A DNA stretch of 64,000 nucleotides from Desulfococcaceae bacterium HSG9 (GTDB taxonomy: Bacteria > Desulfobacterota > Desulfobacteria > Desulfobacterales > JAUCGF01), in the NCBI GenBank assembly GCA_030378005.1, contig JAUCGF010000071.1, forward strand, positions 124,001 through 188,000, in the 5' to 3' direction. The position numbers were made by a program, and so were the translations under genes. Positions 25,152-32,598 of the stretch are shown one piece after another. Below the pieces are notes generated by a model, which was not told the origin of the DNA, did not search any database, and saw only the letters and a list, made by a program, of their open reading frames with translations. Position 1 is the first letter of the stretch, and every line of letters starts with the position of its first letter.

Positions 25152-25829
25152 TTAATTGTTAATTTCAAATACTTTGTATAACCAGTTTATAAATCCTTGC
25201 ATTTCTTTAGATTCTAAATCAATCAAATTACCATTAACTGTCACATCTAATGTTTGCCCCGGCCTTTTCTGCCATGATAACCAAGAATAAATGATAGCTT
25301 TGGTGTGATGATAAGTGGAAAATAATTTTATTGGTAAATTATCAACAGATGAAACTGCTGTATTTAATAATTTTTTCTGACTGTCAGATTTTTTTATTGT
25401 CTTAAAAATTAAATCTTCCAACATACCATTTTTTTCATGATTTGGCATAAGCCATAACCCTACTGATGGCAGTTCAGAATGATGAAAGATACTTCCTAAA
25501 TAAGGCAATTTAGGAGGATTTGACGGTATTCGATAACCAAACGTTGCAAAAGATGCGGTTAATTGTTTCCATCGCTGTTCAAAGCCACCGCCGCTAACAT
25601 AATCGGCATCCGCAACAATTCCAAGATGATGTATTTGGCCTGTATTCATTCTTTTCATTAACAAATTGATAAGCTTTGGGAAGTGACTTACTGTATTTGT
25701 TTTAAAGTCGAAATTTTTAGGCGGGCTGATCTTCACTTTATCAAGCATTTTTAATTTTCTGAGTAAAGCTTCAAAAAAATCAACATCGGCTTGGCCTTCC
25801 ACCAATAATATCGAAGTTGTATCCATCAT
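25152..25829 (-). CDS. TOPRIM-domain protein (DUF3226-like), partner of OLD-like ATPase
   Basis: A 225-residue protein whose N-terminal 80 residues show a TOPRIM nuclease-type core: LLVEGQADVDFF with the conserved Glu (E11) and IVADADYVSGG with the Asp-x-Asp pair (D74, D76). Helical regions follow. The ATG overlaps the upstream ATPase stop by four bases (ATGA), indicating coupled translation and a stoichiometric complex. Such ATPase plus TOPRIM pairs are split versions of OLD-family nucleases and occur in phage-defence systems such as Gabija and PARIS. DUF3226 assignment is from memory of the motif pattern. A nuclease or primase-like activity is inference. Confidence 0.72.
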   Translation of the reverse strand: MMDTTSILLVEGQADVDFFEALLRKLKMLDKVKISPPKNFDFKTNTVSHFPKLINLLMKRMNTGQIHHLGIVADADYVSGGGFEQRWKQLTASFATFGYRIPSNPPKLPYLGSIFHHSELPSVGLWLMPNHEKNGMLEDLIFKTIKKSDSQKKLLNTAVSSVDNLPIKLFSTYHHTKAIIYSWLSWQKRPGQTLDVTVNGNLIDLESKEMQGFINWLYKVFEINN

Positions 25830-26962
25830 CTGACCTCTAAGTCGGCCTGTGATGCCAATTGAAGTTCATCTCTATCGTATTCAGTTGCTATCACTTTATT
25901 TTTTTCTTTAATGCTATGGCCAAGATGCAGTAGCACTCCATCAATCTCCTGATGCTGTGATGCCTTCTGAAAAGCTGATACGCAATCCCACCCATGCGTT
26001 GTTGCAAAAATCTGGACATTCAGTTTTTTAGCAAGCTGAAAAACTAAGTTCCAAATCTCAGGCTGTATTGAATAGTGTAATCCATTTTCAAATTCGTCAA
26101 TAAGAAGTAATCCATTTTGCGAATTCACTAATGACAGTATGACGTGAAATAGATGCGTCATGCCGTCTCCCATACTTTTTAATGGGATTCGTTCATCAAT
26201 ATTATCATAGATTAAAATAGGATTTATATTTCTTTCACGTCCTATTAATACAACTTCTTCAATTTTCGGATCAATCAGCTTTAAACCTTCAAATACTTCT
26301 TTTCTTAAATGAGGATGAATATTTATATTATCCCATAAACTGCCAAGCTTTTCATCATTTATATGCTTTGTCGGTACAACCTGGACATTCATTTCTATTT
26401 CACTGTCAGATCGATAGCTATAACGAACTCTGTTAAGTTTGTTAAGATAAACTCGTGGTTCTCTATTTAATCGCACAATAGGTTTGGTTTTATTATTTTC
26501 CTCAAGTTCAATAACAAGTTCAGCATCATCCAACTCATTTTCTATTGAATCTTTATCTTCTATACGGCTAAAAATTCTACTTTCTTCACTTTCAATAAAT
26601 TTATAAGCTCGTAAGTTAAGTTTTAATCGCTCTTGAGGACTGCTTGATAAACCGATTTCAATAGAGTCTTCACCAATTTTGGGAAAACGGTAACCATAAA
26701 AAAGGTAACGAAGCGGATTTTCGATTTCCTGAATAGCTTGATCTTTTCTTCGTTGTGTTTGAATTTCCCAATCTTCCCCTCTTTCTCTGATAAGATCAAA
26801 TAATATATTAGAAGAAGCATTAGCGCAGTAAATGCGTATCGCTTCCAAGAGACAACTTTTTCCTGAATTATTTTTACCGACAATCAAATTTACCATGCCT
26901 AACTTATTAATTGTCAGTTGTTTAAATAATCGAAAATTATTTATATAAAATGAATTTATCAT
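25826..26962 (-). CDS. OLD-like ABC-type ATPase (AAA_15/AAA_21), partner of TOPRIM protein
   Basis: A 378-residue SMC/OLD-type ATPase. Walker A GKNNSGKSC is at 29-37 right after the typical NFRLFKQL start. There is a middle insertion of charged helices (about 90-200), a signature-like LKSMGDGMTHL at 261-271, Walker B LLLIDEFENG with D289 and E290, and an H-loop ATTH near 322. All catalytic elements are intact. AAGGA lies eight bases before the ATG at 26962. It overlaps the TOPRIM gene. Together they resemble a two-subunit OLD nuclease; role in defence is inferred from this architecture and the island context. Confidence 0.82.
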   Translation of the reverse strand: MINSFYINNFRLFKQLTINKLGMVNLIVGKNNSGKSCLLEAIRIYCANASSNILFDLIRERGEDWEIQTQRRKDQAIQEIENPLRYLFYGYRFPKIGEDSIEIGLSSSPQERLKLNLRAYKFIESEESRIFSRIEDKDSIENELDDAELVIELEENNKTKPIVRLNREPRVYLNKLNRVRYSYRSDSEIEMNVQVVPTKHINDEKLGSLWDNINIHPHLRKEVFEGLKLIDPKIEEVVLIGRERNINPILIYDNIDERIPLKSMGDGMTHLFHVILSLVNSQNGLLLIDEFENGLHYSIQPEIWNLVFQLAKKLNVQIFATTHGWDCVSAFQKASQHQEIDGVLLHLGHSIKEKNKVIATEYDRDELQLASQADLEVR

Positions 26963-27021
26963 CTTGTTTTTCCTTAAATTATATAATGCTGCTCTTCATT
27001 ATCCACTTGACTTCTTCCTTA

Positions 27022-27176
27022 TCAGTAGATGGAAAATGCTTGAAAATACGGCATGGGGCGCAAAAATTAAGCGCAGCGGTTTTTTGCATGAGCCTGAATC
27101 TGCAAGCCTTTTCCAGTGCCGGATGCAAAAAATCGCTATGCCTAATTTTTGCGCTCCTGAACTTTCCATCTACTGA
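27022..27176. repeat. MITE-like palindromic element, family 2 copy A
   Basis: A 155-base element ends in TCAGTAGATGGAAA (27022-27035) and its exact complement (27163-27176). It carries a second inverted pair inside, GGCGCAAAAATTAAGCGCAG versus the region around TAATTTTTGCGCTCC. A closely related copy is at 63112-63243 and decayed pieces are at 56573-56640. It separates the four-gene operon from the ATPase gene within the island. Confidence 0.75.
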
Positions 27177-27191
27177 GTATTGATGAATTAG

Positions 27192-27599
27192 CTATATTTC
27201 TATCATATTCACATTTTCATTGTGAAAATCTGAAATAGTACGCTGAATATCTCTAAATGGAGTATCTTTGGCTAAATCAACGATACTACCCAAAATATGT
27301 GATGCTAATTCAACTTTATCTGAATTAATTGCTTGATCAAGTTTCTCAAACATATTTTCGAAATTTAGGTGTCTTTCCTTAAAACTTTTATCTAATGCAA
27401 AGAGCATTACTTCTTTTTGTGCATGAATTTTTTTTATGAAAACTTCTTTATCTGCTTTAATTTGAGATCTTTTTGTTTTTTCTTCTTCCGCTGTTACTTT
27501 TAAACTTTTATGAGCTTCAACAACAGCCTTTAGCCCGTCAATAATCATTGTGGGACTAGGTTTTATCTTCCCTGCTTTTTTTATAATAGCTTTGTTCAT
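27192..27599 (-). CDS. Small coiled-coil protein, unknown
   Basis: A 135-residue soluble, highly charged helical protein. The middle (about 30-80) is a Lys/Glu-rich coiled coil (EEEKTKRSQIKADKEVF), followed by helical ELASHILGSIVDLAKDTPF. I recognise no domain. It is the last gene of a tight operon, four bases after the glycine-zipper gene, with GAGGTAT before the ATG. Its C-terminus is next to the family-2 palindrome. Probable partner of the upstream membrane-active protein, by position and shared coiled-coil character only. Confidence 0.65.
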   Translation of the reverse strand: MNKAIIKKAGKIKPSPTMIIDGLKAVVEAHKSLKVTAEEEKTKRSQIKADKEVFIKKIHAQKEVMLFALDKSFKERHLNFENMFEKLDQAINSDKVELASHILGSIVDLAKDTPFRDIQRTISDFHNENVNMIEI

Positions 27600-27603
27600 A
27601 AAC

Positions 27604-28530
27604 TTATACCTCTAATTCAATAATTTCTGACTTAATATTCTCATTAATTTTTAAATCACCATCTTTATCTAAGACTGAAATTTCAAGAGATCGTTTCAGA
27701 GACTTACCAATAGCAAGCATTGTGTCAAAATGTTTATCCTTGTTATCGTCGGTAAAATTTTCATTAAATTTGTTTCGAAGTTGTCCTATAACATACTTGA
27801 GTTCTTCAATACGTTCTTTAATTTGATGCATAATTTCAATAGCAACTTTGATTTTTTCAATTTCTTCATCTACTTTTGATTCATACTTGCAAGCATCAGT
27901 ATAGGCTTTGTCTGCACTTGCTGCTGCCATAAATCCCATAACGGCAAGAGCTGGACCAGCAACTAATCCACCTAATACAAGAGTGCCACCGGCCATCCCA
28001 AATCCTCCAGCGGCTAGAGAACCACCTCCAAACCAAGCTAAAGTTGCATTTGTTGCAGCGACACCAGATAACGAGGAAATTGCCGTTCCTGTTGAAGCCG
28101 TTGCCAGCACACCAGCTGTCCCATATGCTCCGAATGCAGTTAGTGCACCTGCACTAGCAGATGACAAGCTTGAAGAAACAATGTTTACCGAGTGGTCAAT
28201 ATTTTTACTAATTTGTTTCACTTCTTCTTCTGAAAAATTTTGTTCTATAGATGCAGTACTTTTCGAATCTTTAAACTTTTTTATAACATCTATCAAACTC
28301 TTGATTTCAATTTGAAAAATATCAATTTTATATCTGGCAAATTCTTTAAAATGATCATTTAGAACTTCTCTTTCTTTGTTTACTTTTTTTTGAGCTTTTT
28401 TAAATTTATCTTGGGCTTTTTCACCTTTTCTTTTGGCTAAGGAAAAATCACTTTTGGCATCTACACCTTTTTTCGCGCCTACTATCGCAGCTCCAATAGC
28501 AATCCCACCTAAAATAAACGGAATCGGCAT
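27604..28530 (-). CDS. Glycine-zipper/coiled-coil membrane protein, candidate pore-former
   Basis: A 308-residue protein with a short glycine-rich hydrophobic N-terminus (ILGGIAIGAAIVGAKKG, 6-22), a long charged coiled coil (about 28-115), and a central hydrophobic stretch of about 80 residues (125-205) dense in Gly, Ala and Ser. That stretch has repeated small-residue spacing, for example FGGGSLAAGGFGMAGGTLVLGG. A second coiled coil follows (about 210-275). This coil-zipper-coil layout is that of membrane-inserting helical hairpins, as in some alpha-pore-forming toxins and phage-lysis or defence effectors. AAGGAG precedes the ATG. Third gene of the operon, three bases after the Cys-cluster gene. 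No family recognised; pore formation is inference. Confidence 0.7.
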   Translation of the reverse strand: MPIPFILGGIAIGAAIVGAKKGVDAKSDFSLAKRKGEKAQDKFKKAQKKVNKEREVLNDHFKEFARYKIDIFQIEIKSLIDVIKKFKDSKSTASIEQNFSEEEVKQISKNIDHSVNIVSSSLSSASAGALTAFGAYGTAGVLATASTGTAISSLSGVAATNATLAWFGGGSLAAGGFGMAGGTLVLGGLVAGPALAVMGFMAAASADKAYTDACKYESKVDEEIEKIKVAIEIMHQIKERIEELKYVIGQLRNKFNENFTDDNKDKHFDTMLAIGKSLKRSLEISVLDKDGDLKINENIKSEIIELEV

Positions 28531-28533
28531 AAT

Positions 28534-28791
28534 TTATCTCCTTGCTAATAATTCACAACTTTTTTTATTCATCAAATAATACTCATTTTTTGATAAAGTA
28601 TCTGCATAATAAGTTATATATATTTTTTCAACATTACAGATTAGTGGGCGAGTAGGATATATCTCACATTTCCTTGTTTTCTCATTAAAATAAAAACAAG
28701 TACCATCACCTCGATCTAATACTTTGTATAACTTGTTAAAATTTAGTTTGGTGCAACATATCCCACACTGTTTACAACAAAATTTATCCAT
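28534..28791 (-). CDS. YkgJ-family cysteine-cluster protein
   Basis: An 85-residue protein with the YkgJ-type motif CCKQCGICC near the N-terminus and downstream Cys in GTCFYF, RKCEIYP and RPLICN, which together form a metal-binding (Zn or Fe-S) cluster. The YPTRPLIC phrase is typical of the family, whose biochemical role is poorly known. I choose the ATG at 28791; Met codons at 28812 and 28836 in the same frame would also be possible. It overlaps the end of the TerB-like gene by 8 bases and sits three bases before the glycine-zipper gene. A metal- or redox-sensing role within the operon is a guess. Confidence 0.72.
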   Translation of the reverse strand: MDKFCCKQCGICCTKLNFNKLYKVLDRGDGTCFYFNEKTRKCEIYPTRPLICNVEKIYITYYADTLSKNEYYLMNKKSCELLARR

Positions 28792-29176
28792 CAATAAAGT
28801 TGAATCCTTCATTTTGTAAATTTGCGTACTTTTCAACCCAATCCTTTGCTCTTTTTAATTCATCTTCAGAAAATTTAAAACTCATCTGCAATTCTTTAAG
28901 AAGTTTACTTTCCTCAACAGTTACTTTATCATCAGAATAAATAAGAGCAGTAATTTCTAAAAGTATAATTCGTTGAGAACTTTTAGTATCAAAAACTGGA
29001 ACAATTTGGGATATATTATTACCCTTAGGGTCATAATATGAAATCCCTGCTTCATTTTTATAGATTTCAATTAGATATTTTTCTTCATCTGCAAATACTC
29101 CATCTACATTAGCGGTATAATGCGCAAGTTCAATAAATGTTTTTCGTTGCTCAAGATTAAGTTGATTAAGAAACAT
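28784..29176 (-). CDS. TerB-like acidic helical protein
   Basis: A 130-residue acidic protein with the two-repeat helical pattern of the TerB/DjlA-N fold: AHYTANVDGVFADEEKYLI, and later LIYSDDKVTVEESKLLKEL. Both have the D-G/D-x-x-x-x-E-E motif seen in TerB proteins, which bind metal and associate with membrane-linked stress and phage-resistance complexes. It is the first gene of the four-gene operon, with AAAGGATAAAAT upstream. Domain assignment rests on pattern only, with no search done. Function unknown. Confidence 0.65.
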   Translation of the reverse strand: MFLNQLNLEQRKTFIELAHYTANVDGVFADEEKYLIEIYKNEAGISYYDPKGNNISQIVPVFDTKSSQRIILLEITALIYSDDKVTVEESKLLKELQMSFKFSEDELKRAKDWVEKYANLQNEGFNFIDG

Positions 29177-29300
29177 ATTTTATCCTTTCATTTAAAATTG
29201 ATAATTATTTACTTTAAAATTCATGCTTTTTTAACCATAACCAGTTATTATACGGTTTTTTCCGGCAAATATAAAATTTTGCATATTAGCCGGAATGAAT

Positions 29301-30401
29301 TTATTTAAAATTGCGTGGAACACGCAACCTGAAGCTCGCATTACTTTCAATCACAATATTCAAAATATTTTCCAGCATAACCGCCAATTTATCCATACTA
29401 AAATAATCATCTGAAAGTTGTCGGGTTGCACACCCCCGTTGCGCCAAATCCTGGGGATGCGCCGCCCAATGGTTCACAAGTGCCGATAGAGCGTCAGCAT
29501 CGCCCGGCGGCACCCATCCGATTACATCGGAGCCGGCCAAAGTGTCTTTAAAAGCATCCGAATGTCTGGTAATCACCGGGCGTCCTACGGCCATTGCCTG
29601 AAACATTTTATTGGGAATCACCAAGTTCGCTTTTATGGTGGTGCCAAATATGCCAAGCAATATATGCGCGCGGGCGATTCTTTCAGGAAGTTTTTTGTAA
29701 GGCCGCCAGGATTCAAACCGGATGTTGGCTGCTCCTTGTGCCTGTTTTTCCATTGATGCCCGCAAATTTCCATCTCCCAAGATGACCCATTGCAGATCAG
29801 GTGAAGATTTTTTGGCGGCTTCGATGATAACATCCACGCCTTGTAATGCCAGATAGCTGCCGTAAAAGAGAATCTCAAAGGGCGCATCATCAGGCGGCAT
29901 TGGCTGCGGTGTGAACAGGTCTGTTTCGGCACCGACATATAAAACCGCTGTTTTTTGTGAATCGACTCCCAAGGTGTCTTGAAAAAAAGTGCCGTGCGCC
30001 GGTGTATCCGCCACCAGGATATCCGCCTGTGCAAACAAATCTTGCTCCCATAAACGCAGTTTTTCAGCTTTTAACGAATTCCGGGGAGCCTTGTTTTTTT
30101 CAAAAATCTCTTTTTCATACGCCGAAATTAACGGATCGACAACCAACGGAACATTCCATTTGCGCGCCTGAAAAGAAGCTGACCGAATATCGTTTTGACG
30201 AAAGCAAGGCACCCATATCATATCTGGTCGGGTTAGCCGTTTCAGATAGGCTTCAATTCCTCCGGTGCGGCTAAAAAGCGGTCGAAAAAAAGATACGCGC
30301 ACACCGAGCAGCGCTAATAATTTCAGGACAATGCGATTGCGTGAATAATCAGAATCCGCTCTTCCCCACCACAGAAGATGCAGGCCATCAATTTTTGACA
30401 T
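29301..30401 (-). CDS. GT-B glycosyltransferase
   Basis: A 366-residue glycosyltransferase of the GT4-like group: N-terminal acceptor domain (LHLLWWGRADSDYSRNRI), linker, and a donor domain with ILFYGSYLALQGVDV, WVILGDG and the late NKMFQAMAVGRPVITRHS. I choose the ATG at 30401, with GGAG eight bases upstream and four bases after the preceding stop. The last dozen codons (RLRVPRNFK) are read through DNA that resembles the dispersed GAGTGC repeat, so the tail may be repeat-derived. It is the last LPS gene before the AT-rich island. Acceptor and donor unknown. Confidence 0.82.
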   Translation of the reverse strand: MSKIDGLHLLWWGRADSDYSRNRIVLKLLALLGVRVSFFRPLFSRTGGIEAYLKRLTRPDMIWVPCFRQNDIRSASFQARKWNVPLVVDPLISAYEKEIFEKNKAPRNSLKAEKLRLWEQDLFAQADILVADTPAHGTFFQDTLGVDSQKTAVLYVGAETDLFTPQPMPPDDAPFEILFYGSYLALQGVDVIIEAAKKSSPDLQWVILGDGNLRASMEKQAQGAANIRFESWRPYKKLPERIARAHILLGIFGTTIKANLVIPNKMFQAMAVGRPVITRHSDAFKDTLAGSDVIGWVPPGDADALSALVNHWAAHPQDLAQRGCATRQLSDDYFSMDKLAVMLENILNIVIESNASFRLRVPRNFK

Positions 30402-30405
30402 GGCC

Positions 30406-31563
30406 TTATCTCCCATTTTTCTGTCCGCGTTGCGCTGAAACGAGTTCAGCATACAGATCAAGTGTGGATTGGCACATTTTGCGGATCGAAAATTGGCTCT
30501 TCACCCATTCACGGGCACGACCTCCCATCTGCTCTCTTAACGAGGTGTTTACAATCGCCTCGCGTAACGCATTCGCCATTTCGGCAATATTATCAGGTTT
30601 GACCAGCCACCCGGTCTGGCGGTCAGAAATAGTTTCAACAATGCCGCCATGCGCACATGCAACCACCGGTTTCCCCATTGCCTGGGCCTCCACCGCCACC
30701 CGGCCATAAGATTCCGGTTTGACAGACGCGGCCACCACGACATCAGCAAGCATCAAAGCAGTTGGCATATCATCACAATGGCCGACCAGTTTTATACGAT
30801 CTGTCAATTTCAGGTGTGCAATTTTTTTTGTCAGTCGCCGCGTCAAAGAGCGATTTGCCTCTGTATCGCCGGTGCAAACGGCAAGCCAGGGCGTGTCTCT
30901 GATCCGCGCCAGGCTTTCTATAAAAAGATCATGGCCCTTGAGCCGGGTGATGCGTCCGGGCAGCATGATGATTGGCGCTTGGTTATCTTTTATTCCCCAG
31001 CGCACTCGAAGCGCATCTATTTTGTAGTGATTAATCGCCAGGGGGTTGAATAAATGTTCGTCAACTCCTCGATAAATAAGAACAATGCGGTCATCGGAAA
31101 GTGCATATCGTTCTCGAAGATGCCTGGCAATCGCCTTTGAAACCGCAATCACTTTCTCACCCCGAGCCATAACAGAGCTATAAAGATTGACCGAGTAAAA
31201 TCCGTGAAAAGTGGTGATAAGCGCCGGCCGTTGGTGATGAGGAATGTTTTTCCATGCCAAATAGCCAATCCACGCGGGTAAGCGCGACCGCAGATGCAGG
31301 ATATCGACTTTTTCCCGCAGCATTAAATTGCGCAACGGGATAATATAACGCAAACAGCTAGGCGATTTTTCACCCACGCGCCAACGGATATGGGTGCTGC
31401 CTTCTTCCTCTAATTGGGGCGTAAGGCGTCCTCCGGCCGAAATCACCAGTGACTTGTGTCCTTCAGACGACAGGAAACGGCCGATTTCCAAGGTGCCGCG
31501 CTCCACTCCGCCGGCGTCCAAATCGGGAAGCATCTGAATTACGGTAAGCGGTCGGGCCACCAT
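30406..31563 (-). CDS. Glycosyltransferase family 4, paralogue 2
   Basis: A 385-residue GT-B enzyme closely matching the gene at 20692-21858 along its length: LTVIQMLPDLDAGGVERGTL, ARGEKVIAVSKAIA, PGRITRLKGHDLF, GHCDDMPTALMLADV and EAQAMGKPVVACAHGG. Presumably it adds a hexose or heptose to LPS core or O-antigen. It overlaps the ELM1-like gene by 25 bases, indicating a compact operon. Two paralogues now lie about 9 kb apart on either side of the island, on the same strand. Confidence 0.88.
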   Translation of the reverse strand: MVARPLTVIQMLPDLDAGGVERGTLEIGRFLSSEGHKSLVISAGGRLTPQLEEEGSTHIRWRVGEKSPSCLRYIIPLRNLMLREKVDILHLRSRLPAWIGYLAWKNIPHHQRPALITTFHGFYSVNLYSSVMARGEKVIAVSKAIARHLRERYALSDDRIVLIYRGVDEHLFNPLAINHYKIDALRVRWGIKDNQAPIIMLPGRITRLKGHDLFIESLARIRDTPWLAVCTGDTEANRSLTRRLTKKIAHLKLTDRIKLVGHCDDMPTALMLADVVVAASVKPESYGRVAVEAQAMGKPVVACAHGGIVETISDRQTGWLVKPDNIAEMANALREAIVNTSLREQMGGRAREWVKSQFSIRKMCQSTLDLYAELVSAQRGQKNGR

Positions 31564-32507
31564 CGCCTTAATATCTCCTTTGCACAGCGTTGCGCCTCAT
31601 TCAAAACAGCGCCTTGCACCATGGGATGACCGGCCACCCACATTGGGTATGTGATGACCCGTTTGGTTTCAGTGAGAAACGCGATACTCCGTTGGAATTT
31701 GCTGTTTTTACGCTTCCATTTAACGGGCAACAGACCGACACTGCATCCGGATGCCAGCGCTTCATACACCATGGAAATGCTGTCCGCCGTCACCCAAACA
31801 GTCTGGCATTCAGTATAAACCCGTTCAATCCAACCCGGAGGCGTTTCTTGGGAAGTGAAAAAAGTAACGTTGGGATGATTATCGGCGGCCACTTTACGGA
31901 GCATCAGCATGGTGTCAGCGGGGGTTCGCGGTGAAGATGAAATCGTCCACTGCATAAACGTTTTGCGTTCCAGAATACTATAGACCTGCGCCCTGAGCTG
32001 ATCCAAATCCCAATGATGACTTTTTTTATCCACACCGCCAATTAAAAGCAGTCCTTTTTGGTGATCATGCGCGCCTTTGGCTTCCGAAACAACCGGCGGC
32101 CCCACGGTTAAAAAAATATTGTCTGTTTTCCCAAGCTTAACTTTATCATGCTGGGGAATAAAACAAAGGTCAATCTTCTTAAATAAGGGAAAACCAGGTT
32201 TCATACAGGTAACAACTTTAGCAGGATGCGCTTTTTTTAAAAGAAGCATGGGGATATGGGTGTGAGTGCCTGTACCGATAATCAGATCTACTCTGACCGC
32301 ACCATGTATGTTCCGGCCGGGGATAACAGCTGCTTTGAAATAGTTGAACCAGTCTTTGACAGAACATCGCAAACCAGGTGGGGGCGTCTTAATGTGGGTG
32401 ATTGATAAAGGCGTTAATTTCTGTAATGCTCTGAGGACACCATCCGTTTGTTTGTTGTGTCCGGGGCTTCCGTCAAAAAAGGCGGTTATATGAAGTGGTG
32501 CGCTCAT
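31539..32507 (-). CDS. ELM1/GT-B-like protein (mitochondrial fission ELM1 family)
   Basis: A 322-residue protein of the bacterial ELM1-like family, which has a GT-B-type fold and is found in LPS clusters. Visible landmarks are FFDGSPGHNKQTDGVL, DLIIGTGTHTHIPML, LLIGGVDKKSHHWD and WVTADSISMVYEALASG; the last resembles a UDP-sugar binding region. It probably transfers a sugar or handles a lipid-linked glycan. It overlaps the next glycosyltransferase gene by 25 bases. The start at 32507 is an ATG without a strong ribosome site. The family's true reaction in bacteria is not established. Confidence 0.78.
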   Translation of the reverse strand: MSAPLHITAFFDGSPGHNKQTDGVLRALQKLTPLSITHIKTPPPGLRCSVKDWFNYFKAAVIPGRNIHGAVRVDLIIGTGTHTHIPMLLLKKAHPAKVVTCMKPGFPLFKKIDLCFIPQHDKVKLGKTDNIFLTVGPPVVSEAKGAHDHQKGLLLIGGVDKKSHHWDLDQLRAQVYSILERKTFMQWTISSSPRTPADTMLMLRKVAADNHPNVTFFTSQETPPGWIERVYTECQTVWVTADSISMVYEALASGCSVGLLPVKWKRKNSKFQRSIAFLTETKRVITYPMWVAGHPMVQGAVLNEAQRCAKEILRRWWPDRLP

Positions 32508-32598
32508 GGATATTGATTGGTGACCTTATATTAAAATGAACCAGTTGCTTTTAGTTATTTCTATCACTTGATCAAAATACCACAAATTAAGATTGCTT

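Noticed and set aside
24156-29176. The island as a prophage
   Set aside because: No integrase, portal, terminase, capsid or tail genes; gene types fit a defence or stress island better.
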